From the NCBI GenBank assembly GCA_016713925.1, contig JADJOH010000006.1:248001-312000 (forward strand): a DNA stretch of 64,000 nucleotides, written 5' to 3'. Source of the DNA: Bacteroidota bacterium. Its GTDB lineage: Bacteria > Bacteroidota > Bacteroidia > AKYH767-A > OLB10. Below, in pieces: positions 43,625-53,627 of the stretch (positions are counted from its first letter, which is position 1; each line of letters begins with the position of its first letter). Under the pieces are notes generated by a model. It saw only the letters and a program-made list of their open reading frames with translations. It searched no databases and was not told where the DNA came from. A program made the translations under genes and the position numbers.

Positions 43625-45100
43625 CTAATTTCTTTCGGTTTCTCTCATACCGCTTCTAATAACACAAGTGTACACTCCATTACTCAGCTCCGGCAAGTGA
43701 ACATATTGCAAGGTACTCCAGGGCGGTAAATTCATTTTATACACCAACTGACCGGTTATATCATACACTTCAAATCGCGAGGTTTCGCGACCATTCTTAT
43801 TTTGAGGTAAGAGATAAACCAACTTAATGTTCCCATCACTAGTAGGGTTGGGCGAAATACTGAATTTGAAATCGTGTTTTAGCTCTTCTATCCCTATGGC
43901 TAAAGTGTCGCAAACACTCCCCACCACAGGACCTAAATTATAATTGGGGTGGTTAGGAACTGTTCTGAAATGCCATACACCTAAGCTAACGGCATGTTGT
44001 TGTACATCACAGGATAGCCCTGCGCTATCAGGATAATTGATTTCATGTAAGTGCTGTACGCCATTACCTGAGGTGAGATATATTTTGCCATTGGCTGCGA
44101 GGTATTCAGCTCCAAAAGTAGTCGCAGCCTGAGGAATTGGAAACGAAAAACCATCATAGACAGCAACTGTATCCACTTGCAAGTTGGTTGTTTGTATCTG
44201 GAAGATATAACCTGAAGTGTTGGCATATAAATACTGACCACTCGGCGAAAACGACATCCCCCAAATGTATGATCCTGATGAAACCGGAATAATTCGTGTA
44301 TTTGAAAAATTGCCTGTGCATCTGTCAAAATCACAAAGTACAACATAGCTATTGCGGTCAACAGGATTATCATAAGTACTATAAGCAATTAACTCTCCAC
44401 TTAAGTTCAGCGGGAGTTGTGTTAATATACCTCCATTGTTAGCTGGAGAACTTAACACCTGTGAATCAACTGAAGCTATTCCATTAGTTGAATATAGTAT
44501 TTTATAAATAACATTGCCGTAATTCTTTAAACAAAAAAGCCACCAATCTCTGCCATTGGCATGTTTGCATGCATTTAATCCCCAACCTAGTGAATCAATC
44601 GGTAGTAAATTGTTTTTTGACACAACCCCTCCCAAACCCGTATCTAATTTCAAATCTATCGTTGAATAATAAAGGCTACAATTTGCAGAAGTTGGATCGA
44701 TTTCAGTTTCATGGAACAATGTATACCCGGAAGTATCACCAGGAGTAGGAATAAAGAAGTTTCCATTCGGAATTAATAAACCATTCGGAGATCCATTTAC
44801 AAAATACCCCGGATTCAACCCACTTCCATTGAGCATGGTATCGTTATTGGCATTGGCGATCCAGACCCCGTTGCTGCTCATTAAAAAATTTCCATTGGCA
44901 TTACAAATGTTGCCTTGGGTGCCCCAAAAACCCATTTTTCTAATTTCTGTATTATAAGTAAATCCAGAGGAGTCAAATTCCATTCGGCCACATAAGTAAT
45001 TCGGTGGCCAATACCCAATTAACCATTGGTGATTATTTCCCTGGCCAAAAGAGATTTGACATATGACAAGTAAGATTAATATTTTAAAGAACGATTTCAT
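43625..45100 (-). CDS. Secreted protein with T9SS type A domain, partner of the giant gene
   Basis: This 491-residue protein begins with a signal peptide (MKSFFKILILLVICQISFGQG). The central 350 residues appear to be a beta-propeller or kelch-like fold (WWLFCLKNYGNVIYKILYSTNG, GMSFSPSGQYLYANTSGYIFQIQ, EYLAANGKIYLTSGNGVQHLHEI), a type widespread in secreted Bacteroidota proteins. The last 80 residues (FKFSISPNPTSDGNIKLVYLL, YDITGQLVYKMN, LSNGVYTCVI) form a type A T9SS sorting domain. Its ATG overlaps the stop of the giant gene by four bases (ATGA), so the two are translated as one unit. Confidence 0.88.
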   Translation of the reverse strand: MKSFFKILILLVICQISFGQGNNHQWLIGYWPPNYLCGRMEFDSSGFTYNTEIRKMGFWGTQGNICNANGNFLMSSNGVWIANANNDTMLNGSGLNPGYFVNGSPNGLLIPNGNFFIPTPGDTSGYTLFHETEIDPTSANCSLYYSTIDLKLDTGLGGVVSKNNLLPIDSLGWGLNACKHANGRDWWLFCLKNYGNVIYKILYSTNGIASVDSQVLSSPANNGGILTQLPLNLSGELIAYSTYDNPVDRNSYVVLCDFDRCTGNFSNTRIIPVSSGSYIWGMSFSPSGQYLYANTSGYIFQIQTTNLQVDTVAVYDGFSFPIPQAATTFGAEYLAANGKIYLTSGNGVQHLHEINYPDSAGLSCDVQQHAVSLGVWHFRTVPNHPNYNLGPVVGSVCDTLAIGIEELKHDFKFSISPNPTSDGNIKLVYLLPQNKNGRETSRFEVYDITGQLVYKMNLPPWSTLQYVHLPELSNGVYTCVIRSGMRETERN

Positions 45101-48100
45101 CTGATTATTATTAATTTTTCTCTACACAGGTGGCTTTTATTTTTTCTTGCAATTACATAGTAAACACCCGGTACAAACTCATTGGTTTGTACACGAATAT
45201 TTGAATCACCGGAAAGATTGTTTTTAACCATTAATTCACGTCCCCGTATATCCGTTATGGCTATTGAGTACTGTCCATCTTCAAAATCTGATATTTTTAT
45301 CTCAACACTAAATGATGCCGGATTTGGTTTAATAATCAGGCGAGGAGATATGTTTTTTACTGGGTGGCTTGTTTTTAATATTCCTTGAGCCAGACATACC
45401 GCCCCATCATCGTATTCTATGCTATCGTTAAATAATGAGAAAAAGTACCGTGCCCGGAATACCCCTTGTCCACCTTGAAAGGGACATTGGCTGGCAATTC
45501 CAAAAATTTGTTCACGATAAGGCACTATACTTTCAATGCCTCCTTCTTCAAAAGCGATTTCTACTTCATTAATCACTTCCTCGTTAATCAGTGGCAATTC
45601 ATCTAAGTTATCAACTAAACTATTGTAAAATCCTGCCTCAGCTAAAACTTCATTGTTCTCGTAGCGCATCTGCTGTATAACCGATGCATAAATGTTGCGG
45701 GAAAGATTTAATGATGTCCTGAACCCTGTAATGACCGTATCGTAATTCATTTCCGATTCTAACTGTAAGTTGAGATAGTAACGGATTGAATCACCAAAAC
45801 TTTTTATAGTACTGTCCATTGATAGGAGTACCGCCGCCATCGAATCCTCTACCTCACCGTATTCCTGAAGACTCAACCGCGCTTCGTATAAATTATGCAA
45901 AATAGGTTCGTTATATATAAAATTCTGAAAAATGATGTCGCTGCCCGTTAATCCTGTATCCCGCATCAATTTTTCATAGAGCATCAACTGCGCAATACTT
46001 TGGGTTTCTTCAATGTACTCCACGCTGAGCATACTGTCTAGTGCAATCATTGCCAGAAGTGAAGGAGAACCTTCATCGCCAACATATTCTGACTGATAGC
46101 AAGTAGTTGAATCCGGACAGGCATAAGAAGATCCGTTATCAGGAAAGAACACAAACCACCCAGTATTATCTACATAGGGAGCAACAATACTAGTATCTGG
46201 ATAAGTTGGTATAAATATGCTTGGCAGACTTGGGTCAACGACAAAAAGTGATTTATATACATCGAAAAAACTTGCTGCATTCATATTCACAGCACCATAC
46301 CATGATGAGTAATTCCCAAGCCACTGATTCCCGGCATGTGTCTGCGTGTCGATCACGGCAGTTGTGTTCAGATGTAATCCCTCCAAATGGCTTTTCATTT
46401 TATTACCCCTGAAATTTGTAAAAAGGTTGGAGCTTCCAAAATGAAATCCATAGCCTGTACTATCTACTGAATTACAACCGATCTGACAGGAAGTACTCAC
46501 CTGACAGGAAAGACCCATTCTCGAGGTATTTGATCTGGTATATCCTGTTACACTATTTTGAGTAATGTTGGCAGAACTACAGCCCAATACTGAAATACCG
46601 GTACTGCTGATCGCCTGTTCATCACCCTCATCCAGTTTAATTACATTACACCTCACTTGGGGCGAGGCTACATTTAACAGCTCAATCCCTGCTGTCCCAT
46701 CTACCACACGAATTTCATGGTTCCAGGCGACTTCATAATTTCCGCTCACACTGTTCTTTGACTCACGTACGGCAATACCCACGCCTGAACTCAACCCATC
46801 CACTTTGATGAAATTTCCGGCAATAATGTTGTAATCTGAACCGGCATTATTATAAAACAACGCTCCGTAGAGTGTAGCGTTGATGGTATTATCAGTAACC
46901 AAGGCATACTGTCTGTATTTGTTGCCGGAGCATTCTACGCCAGTCCGCACATTGTCCATGATGCAATACTGCAAAATCAAATCACTGTAATTATTATACA
47001 CACCACGATGACAATTTAAAATGGTTGTGTCAGGATAATTGGCAGGTAAAAGATGCAGATAAGCAGGTGTTAAATTAATATCTCCTTCAATCACTATTGC
47101 CGAACCATCTGAATCTGTATGATAAAACTTATCAAACGTAATTCCGTTGAACTTGCAGTTGTGAATTTTCATTAATGTGCGTAAGCCAACAATACCTTTG
47201 TTCATCCTGTAAAAGTACGAAGGTATGCCGGCATCTCCCAGATACATCACCGCATCGTTCATATCTATCCCGGCATAGGGGAGTACACCATGTGCAGGTT
47301 GACCGGTGTAATTGGGCTTAAAGCTTGAACTAAACATCCCAAAGATAGCTTCTGAAATGATGAGATATCCCGGGAAAGTACTTCCAATTGGTCCGACCAC
47401 TTTTACACCTCTGACGGAGTTAATTATTTCCGATTGCTCAAGTAATACCTGGCTTGCATCCAACATCTCTGCTCCAATAACAGCATCCTGAATACTGCTG
47501 TGATTTCTGGCTTTAAGTTTTGAATCTTGGGTCAATGTAATACCTTGCCACATGGTATCGCAGGAAGTAATTACGGTACTATCTAAATCTAATAAGGCAT
47601 CACGCGTTGCAATAATATGCGCGCCGGCGGCCGTGAACACTTTGCAATTGACTAAAGTTAAATCACTATTGATCACAAACGACCCTTCCACATAAATAGA
47701 GGTATCTGTATAAACTCCGGCATAATTTCCCGAAGAATCACCCGCCAGAAACAATACTGTATTTGAATCTATACAAGCGACACCTACATTCACACAGGTG
47801 CTATCTATCAAACTATCTATACCTGAATAAGTATTAAGGCTATCATAGTCGGAAAATAAAATCTTAACTACATTGTAATTATCAACGCAAGCACTTGGAA
47901 TGTTAAAAAAACCGGTAACCACCACCGTATCATAACCCTGAGCAGGAGTAATAATATAAGGTGGGATTGAGCCGATCAGATTAAAATTGGCAGGCAGTAT
48001 TTCATCAATGTACACAAAACCGGAATCTGCATTGTTAGCCCTGATTATGATGTAAAAACTCATTGTGTCTCCGGCTTGAATGGAGAATTGACTAGCGATT

Positions 48101-48843
48101 TTGTCTAGGTAAAAACAATCAAAGCAATTACTTCCCTCAATTAAAATTGATCCTTGATAAGTTGCAGACGATTCATATACAGTTGCGCAATAATCAAGAG
48201 CACTAAATACGATTTTTGGAAGAGAATCACTGGTGTATAAGCAAGATGGTATAAGTAATGCTTTTACTTTTATTTCTTGCCCTTCAAAAAAAGCACCATT
48301 AGAGAATCCCAAAGAATCCATTACTCCGTCATCAATAGGATAATTACCTGTCGTGGAATTATAAGTTAAAACATCACTTTCAGTATTCGTTTCACTGTTT
48401 ACTAAGTAAAGAGCCAGTACTCCCATTCCCTGGGGAATACTATCAAGTTTGATAAACGTTGGATATAAGTATCCGCTACCGGTGGAAACAAAATCAGCAT
48501 CAACAATAATGGTATCACATAAGGAATAGGTACTATATTGATTAGGACTTTTCCCTGAATTGCTCAAATTGGCATTACTTTTTATCAGGGTAATAGTTTG
48601 AGAAGTATCATTACAAACGGAATCTTCATCAAAAGGGCTATTTGGAAATCCATTGCAATTCCATCCCGCATGAAAAGTAAAGTAGGAGGTATCAGATAAT
48701 GTACTATCGCAATTCCTAAAACTGGCACATAGAAGCCCCGTATCTACCTGATTTATAGCGAATAAACTATCAATTGGTATTATTTGCCCGATAGGATAAA
48801 TAGTGTCAGGGGTGTAGTATACCCAATTATGTAAGAAGGGCAT
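45097..48843 (-). CDS. Giant secreted protein, C-terminal part with beta-helix and T9SS domain (frameshifted)
   Basis: This 1248-residue part completes the giant gene beginning at 52549. It is coding from about 48906; the ATG at 48843 is internal. Cysteine-rich beta domains come first (FDEDSVCNDTSQ, NCFDCFYLDKIASQFSIQAGD). A parallel beta-helix follows (SCDTMWQGITLTQDSKLKARNHSSIQDAV, then many short rungs to about residue 860). A helical segment with Glu/Asp-rich turns and a type A T9SS sorting domain (IIKPNPASFSVEIKISD, ITDIRGRELMVK, FVPGVYYVI) end it. Likely an adhesin or large surface protein; no enzyme motif is seen. Confidence 0.8.
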   Translation of the reverse strand: MPFLHNWVYYTPDTIYPIGQIIPIDSLFAINQVDTGLLCASFRNCDSTLSDTSYFTFHAGWNCNGFPNSPFDEDSVCNDTSQTITLIKSNANLSNSGKSPNQYSTYSLCDTIIVDADFVSTGSGYLYPTFIKLDSIPQGMGVLALYLVNSETNTESDVLTYNSTTGNYPIDDGVMDSLGFSNGAFFEGQEIKVKALLIPSCLYTSDSLPKIVFSALDYCATVYESSATYQGSILIEGSNCFDCFYLDKIASQFSIQAGDTMSFYIIIRANNADSGFVYIDEILPANFNLIGSIPPYIITPAQGYDTVVVTGFFNIPSACVDNYNVVKILFSDYDSLNTYSGIDSLIDSTCVNVGVACIDSNTVLFLAGDSSGNYAGVYTDTSIYVEGSFVINSDLTLVNCKVFTAAGAHIIATRDALLDLDSTVITSCDTMWQGITLTQDSKLKARNHSSIQDAVIGAEMLDASQVLLEQSEIINSVRGVKVVGPIGSTFPGYLIISEAIFGMFSSSFKPNYTGQPAHGVLPYAGIDMNDAVMYLGDAGIPSYFYRMNKGIVGLRTLMKIHNCKFNGITFDKFYHTDSDGSAIVIEGDINLTPAYLHLLPANYPDTTILNCHRGVYNNYSDLILQYCIMDNVRTGVECSGNKYRQYALVTDNTINATLYGALFYNNAGSDYNIIAGNFIKVDGLSSGVGIAVRESKNSVSGNYEVAWNHEIRVVDGTAGIELLNVASPQVRCNVIKLDEGDEQAISSTGISVLGCSSANITQNSVTGYTRSNTSRMGLSCQVSTSCQIGCNSVDSTGYGFHFGSSNLFTNFRGNKMKSHLEGLHLNTTAVIDTQTHAGNQWLGNYSSWYGAVNMNAASFFDVYKSLFVVDPSLPSIFIPTYPDTSIVAPYVDNTGWFVFFPDNGSSYACPDSTTCYQSEYVGDEGSPSLLAMIALDSMLSVEYIEETQSIAQLMLYEKLMRDTGLTGSDIIFQNFIYNEPILHNLYEARLSLQEYGEVEDSMAAVLLSMDSTIKSFGDSIRYYLNLQLESEMNYDTVITGFRTSLNLSRNIYASVIQQMRYENNEVLAEAGFYNSLVDNLDELPLINEEVINEVEIAFEEGGIESIVPYREQIFGIASQCPFQGGQGVFRARYFFSLFNDSIEYDDGAVCLAQGILKTSHPVKNISPRLIIKPNPASFSVEIKISDFEDGQYSIAITDIRGRELMVKNNLSGDSNIRVQTNEFVPGVYYVIARKNKSHLCREKLIIIR

Positions 48844-48893
48844 ACTTGCGGAATCAGGTATGGCAAGGTAAACATAACTTGCTGTAGAGGAAT

Positions 48894-49724
48894 TTATATC
48901 ATCTTTGATTTTAGTAGATAAATTTTAATAAATATTTGTGTACAAACCACATTTCCTGTCACATTAATTGTTGTTGGATCGGTTTGTAATTTTAAATTAG
49001 GAAGAATCGTGAATATTTGATTCGTTGCGGTAGCTTCTCTTGATATTTCATTTATTGAACAATAGGCAGTATCTACACAGGAAATACTGTTGTTTCCAAA
49101 TTTAATAATAGCCATTGAATCTTTCGAAACAAGAAAATTAGAATTGCTATCACAGCCTAACGGACTTAAAGTAAATTGAAGTATTCTACGGGTTAAGTTT
49201 GATTTCACATACATATTTGTATCTAAAAGTGCAATAGGATACAAAGTATCAGAAATACAAACCGGAGGAGATAAAGTGGAATCATAAATTGTAAAATTAC
49301 CTATACTATCTATCACATCGAATGCAACCCAATTTGTAAATTTAGCATAAGGGTCATTCATAAACTTAAATTCATGCCTCATTTTTGAACCACTTATATA
49401 ATAACCGGGAGGTACTTCAATTTCATAACTTTTAGGCCAGAGCATTGGAGGGCGATATTCAAAAGGATACATATTGATTACATCCGGAAAGTTTGCGGAA
49501 ACCGTATGGGATACTACTGTCAGAAATTTATCACATCCGATTGCCGTATCAAGGACAGAATAATTTCTAGCTTCCTGAGAAAAGAAATAATGAATACCTC
49601 CAAAAGTTTCGCAAAAAAACAAGCGATTGTTTGTGTGCGATGTATCCATCAATTGAAATGAAGTATCATTGGGGTTAATAGTAATATTAAGTGAATCTCG
49701 GAGTTCTGATACCGTATTAACCAT
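48894..49724 (-). CDS. Giant secreted protein, third segment
   Basis: This 276-residue stretch is a beta-rich domain (CETFGGIHYFFSQEARNYS, PPMLWPKSYEIEVPPGYYISG, CDSNSNFLVSKDSMAIIKFG). It is joined to its neighbours by indels: at its 5' end an A7 run (about 49754-49760) carries one A too many, and at its 3' end an A4 run (about 48920-48927) has one too few. The corrected flanks read KNKDHDIPQMVNTVSE and NLSTKIKDDINSS. It has no start of its own. Confidence 0.7.
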   Translation of the reverse strand: MVNTVSELRDSLNITINPNDTSFQLMDTSHTNNRLFFCETFGGIHYFFSQEARNYSVLDTAIGCDKFLTVVSHTVSANFPDVINMYPFEYRPPMLWPKSYEIEVPPGYYISGSKMRHEFKFMNDPYAKFTNWVAFDVIDSIGNFTIYDSTLSPPVCISDTLYPIALLDTNMYVKSNLTRRILQFTLSPLGCDSNSNFLVSKDSMAIIKFGNNSISCVDTAYCSINEISREATATNQIFTILPNLKLQTDPTTINVTGNVVCTQIFIKIYLLKSKMI

Positions 49725-50451
49725 TTGCGGAATGTCGTGATCTTTGTTTTTTTCCGCAAAGCCACATTTTATTTGTTATCTCAGATTTAATCATTGAATT
49801 CGACAATGATGGTGAATCATTATTACCACCAATAAAATTGCCACAATTAGCATATCTCACTTTTAATCTGAAACGTTGTCCCTCATAAAATCCTTTAAAT
49901 GGGTATACTGAATCAAGATAGGGGGTATTTGACCCTAAATTTCCTATAAGTTGATTAAAAGAATCAATACTTCCATCAAAGGTAAATAACATTCGATTTT
50001 CACTTTGGAAAATGTCCAAATATTGGGATAAATTTGCTCCACTTACGTTCAATTTATACAGTGTACGTGTACTGGATGTATCTAGTGAGAACCCTTCACA
50101 ATCAATGCAATTTGCAGGGGTCATAATGCTATCAATAAAAAAAGTGAACTCCAGAGGAAAGGCCTTCATGGTATCGAGTCCGGCAGGCATAATTCTGGAT
50201 AATTGCAAATAAGGTAATGTAAGACCAATATCTTTTAGTTGGAGATAGCTATACCCATCAGAGGTGGTATCGCCTTCCTGGAAAAATGAGGTCAATTTAT
50301 CTTCAAGCTGATCACCATAAGAAGAGAAATGTCGGATTAAATCATTTTCATGAGCGGTAAACCAAGGGCTTGGGTTCATGATTTGGACTAAGGAATCATC
50401 AGCCAATCCATCGTTGTTTGAATCTTGTAAACCATAGCTAATGCGTTTCAT
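49717..50451 (-). CDS. Giant secreted protein, second segment
   Basis: This 244-residue stretch is rich in beta strands, with a calcium-type loop DSNNDGLADDS and CIDCEGFSLDTS. It continues the frame of the 52549 gene: removing one base near 50452 joins GHYCQG to YKMKRISYGLQ. It ends at an artificial stop created by the A7-run indel near 49757. Not an independent gene. Confidence 0.7.
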   Translation of the reverse strand: MKRISYGLQDSNNDGLADDSLVQIMNPSPWFTAHENDLIRHFSSYGDQLEDKLTSFFQEGDTTSDGYSYLQLKDIGLTLPYLQLSRIMPAGLDTMKAFPLEFTFFIDSIMTPANCIDCEGFSLDTSSTRTLYKLNVSGANLSQYLDIFQSENRMLFTFDGSIDSFNQLIGNLGSNTPYLDSVYPFKGFYEGQRFRLKVRYANCGNFIGGNNDSPSLSNSMIKSEITNKMWLCGKKQRSRHSANG

Positions 50452-50452
50452 T

Positions 50453-52549
50453 TTATAGTCCTTGACAATAATGCCCTGGTGCTAAACATCCCGGACAATG
50501 AGTGAAAATTCTACTACCTGAAGAGGAGAGAGGAATCCAGGCATGGCATGAAATACCGGTGCAATTTGGAGGTTGCAAATGTGAAGTATCAGTATACGAT
50601 AAATTCAAACAGTTATCAGGATTAGGGATAAGATGGAATTTTACTTCAAAATCAGTTGCAGCCGGATTACTATTGCAACAAGCCTGCAGATTAAAAATGA
50701 ACTTACCACCATTAATTGCTCGAAGCATGAGCGTGTCTTCCAAATTAAAATAGAAAAAATAATTTCCTGTGTCGCAAGTAAAAACCGGAATAGAAGCATG
50801 ATAAAATTCAGGGGTAATAATGATGTTTTTCCCACTATCCACATCAAAATACTGAAAAAACACTTCACTCTCTCTATCTTTTACCACTAAACCCTTCTCA
50901 CAATGAATGGTAGCTCTCAGCCAGCCGGATAATTTAGGTACTCCTGTATATCCAAATAGTTGGTAATCTACTTGCCTTGCGACGATATTCTTACTTTCAA
51001 TTTCAAATCTTGCAGAGTCCCCAAAAATAGAACCTGTAGGAACACTTAAATCTGTTATGGAAGGAATGAACTGTAATTTCAAATCCAAATTAAAAGTAGT
51101 AGATGCAGTTGTAGGATTAATATTATATAAGTAACCTCCAGGTACAACCAATGAAGCTTGATCTCCACAAACAGTGATTCCTTCAACATTGACACGCCAT
51201 TGATTAAAAAACTTAGGTTTATTGAGTAATTCTAAATCGTTTTCTTCTCCACATCTAAAAGTGCTAAAGCTCAACCAAACTGTGTCGCCGGGTAAAAAAT
51301 ATTTAATTGAACTCAAAGCCTTTTTCAATGGATAAGGAACAAAATTGGTACACAAAACTGAATCATCCCTTATCATTGTATCTGTAGATATGATACAATT
51401 AGAGCAATTAGAAATTATAGAGAAGGTCGAGTATGGGATTAATGTTAAATTTGTAACACTCTCAATATTTAAATATTTTAAATCTATCTTCAATGAATCA
51501 ATTGCACTCACTCCAGGATTGGTGATAATATATTCCCAATGTAAAAAGGCAGTATCGTTAAGACAGCTTTCATCATTGGTAGGATTGGTTAAAGATGCAG
51601 GAGCTAACTCTACTTTTACTTGATGCAGTTCGGAGTTGATGACGCTGTATGATTTAATGTAATTATTTTGACAATCGCTACAAAAGATATTATCTATGGC
51701 AGGGGGAACATTACACCTCCAGTTGAAATTGACATTTCTCGTGCACGTATTATTTGTACAAATCGTATCACAATAAATACATAAACTATCAATAGCTAAT
51801 TCTTCAAATATCAAGGTGTCATTTGAAAATAATGTAATTGGGATTTCGGTTCCCGATGTATATGCAATTGGAAAACCATTTATTCCGACTCTAAAATTAA
51901 GAGCAATGGGAGGTAAACTAGCACAATAATGGGAACTATCGTGAAAGAAGCGAACAAGAATATTAGCGGTGCCTGAATTTGTATTTTTATACATAAAAGT
52001 CATTTGTATTGTATCCAAATAATTTGCAAAAAAACTGGAAGTGCCAATACTCACTAAATGTGGCTTAAAAACTACAAGCGATGCGGAGGTATCAACATTC
52101 CCACCAAATGAATAAATATGACTTAAAGAATCTGTCCAAATTTGAGATAAAGATAGCGTGCTAGTGGTATTTGATGTAGGTATGACCGAACAATCAATAT
52201 AAATATGATAATAAAGAGTACAGATACCCGTACTATTAATGGTTACTGTCCACCTCCCGGTATTCGTATCCAAAACTTGATCACTGACGGGTACCGATGA
52301 ACTATCTAAAGAAAAAAGTAACTGAGGATGGTAAATGGAATCAAGGCAACTATTTACAGTTGTATCATTAGAATTTAAAAGAGGCTCAATACTTAACCTA
52401 TGTAAACTATCTGTTTGAAAAATAGCCACAAATTGATTCTCTAAGCATGCGCCAATGGTCCCATTTGCAGATAAATTTACCGGTATAGAATCGGCTCTAA
52501 CATAAAACTGAAAAGAAACGAATAAAATAAGGAATAAAGCTTTTTTCAT
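50453..52549 (-). CDS. Giant secreted protein, N-terminal part (frameshifted)
   Basis: This is the 698-residue beginning of a protein that would be 2483 residues (45097-52549) once one deleted and two inserted bases are corrected. It starts with a signal peptide (MKKALFLILFVSFQFYVRADS). The rest is a chain of cysteine-containing beta domains (YYHIYIDCSVIP, CDTICTNNTCTRNVNFNW, ISNCSNCIISTD) resembling repeated Ig/DUF11-like or cohesin-like modules of secreted Bacteroidota proteins. A good promoter lies at 52598-52627. The partner gene at 43625 follows with a 4-bp overlap. Confidence 0.8.
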   Translation of the reverse strand: MKKALFLILFVSFQFYVRADSIPVNLSANGTIGACLENQFVAIFQTDSLHRLSIEPLLNSNDTTVNSCLDSIYHPQLLFSLDSSSVPVSDQVLDTNTGRWTVTINSTGICTLYYHIYIDCSVIPTSNTTSTLSLSQIWTDSLSHIYSFGGNVDTSASLVVFKPHLVSIGTSSFFANYLDTIQMTFMYKNTNSGTANILVRFFHDSSHYCASLPPIALNFRVGINGFPIAYTSGTEIPITLFSNDTLIFEELAIDSLCIYCDTICTNNTCTRNVNFNWRCNVPPAIDNIFCSDCQNNYIKSYSVINSELHQVKVELAPASLTNPTNDESCLNDTAFLHWEYIITNPGVSAIDSLKIDLKYLNIESVTNLTLIPYSTFSIISNCSNCIISTDTMIRDDSVLCTNFVPYPLKKALSSIKYFLPGDTVWLSFSTFRCGEENDLELLNKPKFFNQWRVNVEGITVCGDQASLVVPGGYLYNINPTTASTTFNLDLKLQFIPSITDLSVPTGSIFGDSARFEIESKNIVARQVDYQLFGYTGVPKLSGWLRATIHCEKGLVVKDRESEVFFQYFDVDSGKNIIITPEFYHASIPVFTCDTGNYFFYFNLEDTLMLRAINGGKFIFNLQACCNSNPAATDFEVKFHLIPNPDNCLNLSYTDTSHLQPPNCTGISCHAWIPLSSSGSRIFTHCPGCLAPGHYCQGL

Positions 52550-52597
52550 AGCGAAGCACTATTAAAGAGTTAACTTAAAACTATAGAATAGAATATA

Positions 52598-52627
52598 CAA
52601 ATATATGATTTTAATGGAATTCCCAAA
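52598..52627 (-). promoter_or_regulatory. Promoter of the giant-gene operon
   Basis: On the minus strand TTTG (52627-52624) and TATATTTG (52605-52598) form -33 and -7 (TAnnTTTG) elements with an 18-base spacer. The ATG is at 52549. Confidence 0.65.
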
Positions 52628-52708
52628 TGAAAACTCACGATTACTCAACCCCGCTTTCGGCTTGGTAGTGAGGTGGAACTATTTCTCATAGTTGGAAATA
52701 TTCACCTG

Positions 52709-52827
52709 GCCGCCAGCCTCCAACCTTCAGCCGCCAGCAACCAGACTCCAGCTACCAGCTACCAGCTACTAGCGGACTGCCAACAGCCGGTAGCCGGAGG
52801 CCGGAAGCCGGAAGCCGGAGGCCGGTA
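52709..52827 (-). repeat. Heptanucleotide array, GCCGGTA/GCTACCA (array 4)
   Basis: Seventeen consecutive 7-bp units in perfect register: diverged GCCGCCA, GCCTCCA, GCTACCA types first, then GCCGGTA, GCCGGAG and GCCGGAA copies. It uses the same unit as arrays 1-3, in the orientation of array 3. It sits in the spacer between the giant-gene promoter and the 3' end of the CarD-like gene; the rest of 52550-52892 is AT-rich and empty. Confidence 0.9.
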
Positions 52828-52892
52828 GCCGCATCATCGCGACCTAAAGATTCTTATGTTTAGTGAATATTATTATCGTAAAAAAAAGTAAT

Positions 52893-53441
52893 TTACGAAT
52901 CACCTTTGCTTGACCGCTCTCCTACAAAATGATCCTTCTCTTCTTTAAAAAGTACATTGAAAGTGGTTAAGCTGCCATAGATGCGGGTGAGGTATTGCTG
53001 AAGATTGATTTTATCTTCTTCACTTAACTTTTCACTGGCATTGATGCGCTGTTCCATCACGCGGAGGCGATCGCGCAGCATGATGATTTTATTGAAGAAA
53101 ACATCCATAGGGATTTCCTTCGGCTGTAGTCCGGCATTGCCCGGCATAAGAATGACCTTGCCTCCCAACCAGCGGTTGCCAATGGGAACAGTCTCCTGTA
53201 AATCGCTATGCTTTTTGATGATATTGGTAAAGATCCGCTCCACTTCCGAAAAGCTGATGAGATCGGTATCCGGCTCCATGGCTTCCACGACCTCCAACGC
53301 ATTGAATGTTTTTGAGACTTCCAAGCGGCCTTTCTCCGTAAAAACGACGGTGTAGGTCTTGGGTTTTACGTTGATGACCACACCTACACCAAATTCGGGG
53401 TGGCGTACTCTTGATCCTATGCCTAGTTCTTCTGCGTTCAT
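52893..53441 (-). CDS. CarD/Tudor-like N-domain protein
   Basis: This 182-residue cytoplasmic protein has an N-terminal SH3/Tudor-like barrel, GSRVRHPEFGVGVVINVKPKTYTVVFTEKGRLEV, resembling CarD or the UvrD C-terminal interaction domain. A helical C-terminal half (IMLRDRLRVMEQRINASEKLSEEDKINLQQYLTRIYGSL) looks like a coiled-coil or dimerisation arm. Such modules bind RNA polymerase or other proteins in relatives. No direct functional evidence is seen. It is divergent from the YrdC gene. Confidence 0.75.
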   Translation of the reverse strand: MNAEELGIGSRVRHPEFGVGVVINVKPKTYTVVFTEKGRLEVSKTFNALEVVEAMEPDTDLISFSEVERIFTNIIKKHSDLQETVPIGNRWLGGKVILMPGNAGLQPKEIPMDVFFNKIIMLRDRLRVMEQRINASEKLSEEDKINLQQYLTRIYGSLTTFNVLFKEEKDHFVGERSSKGDS

Positions 53442-53627
53442 TTCGATTATCTTTGCCGGGTAAAGTTAAATGGTTTTCTGTTTCATTGTCCCGGAAATGC
53501 AATACGTAATGAACCGGTAAAACGTTGCGAAAATCAGATGTTCCTTGTTGCACTTGCAGAAGTCTCTGCGGAGAGATGAGGTAAAATTAAGTTCATTCCC
53601 GGATTCCTGTAAGGTTTCCACACCATC

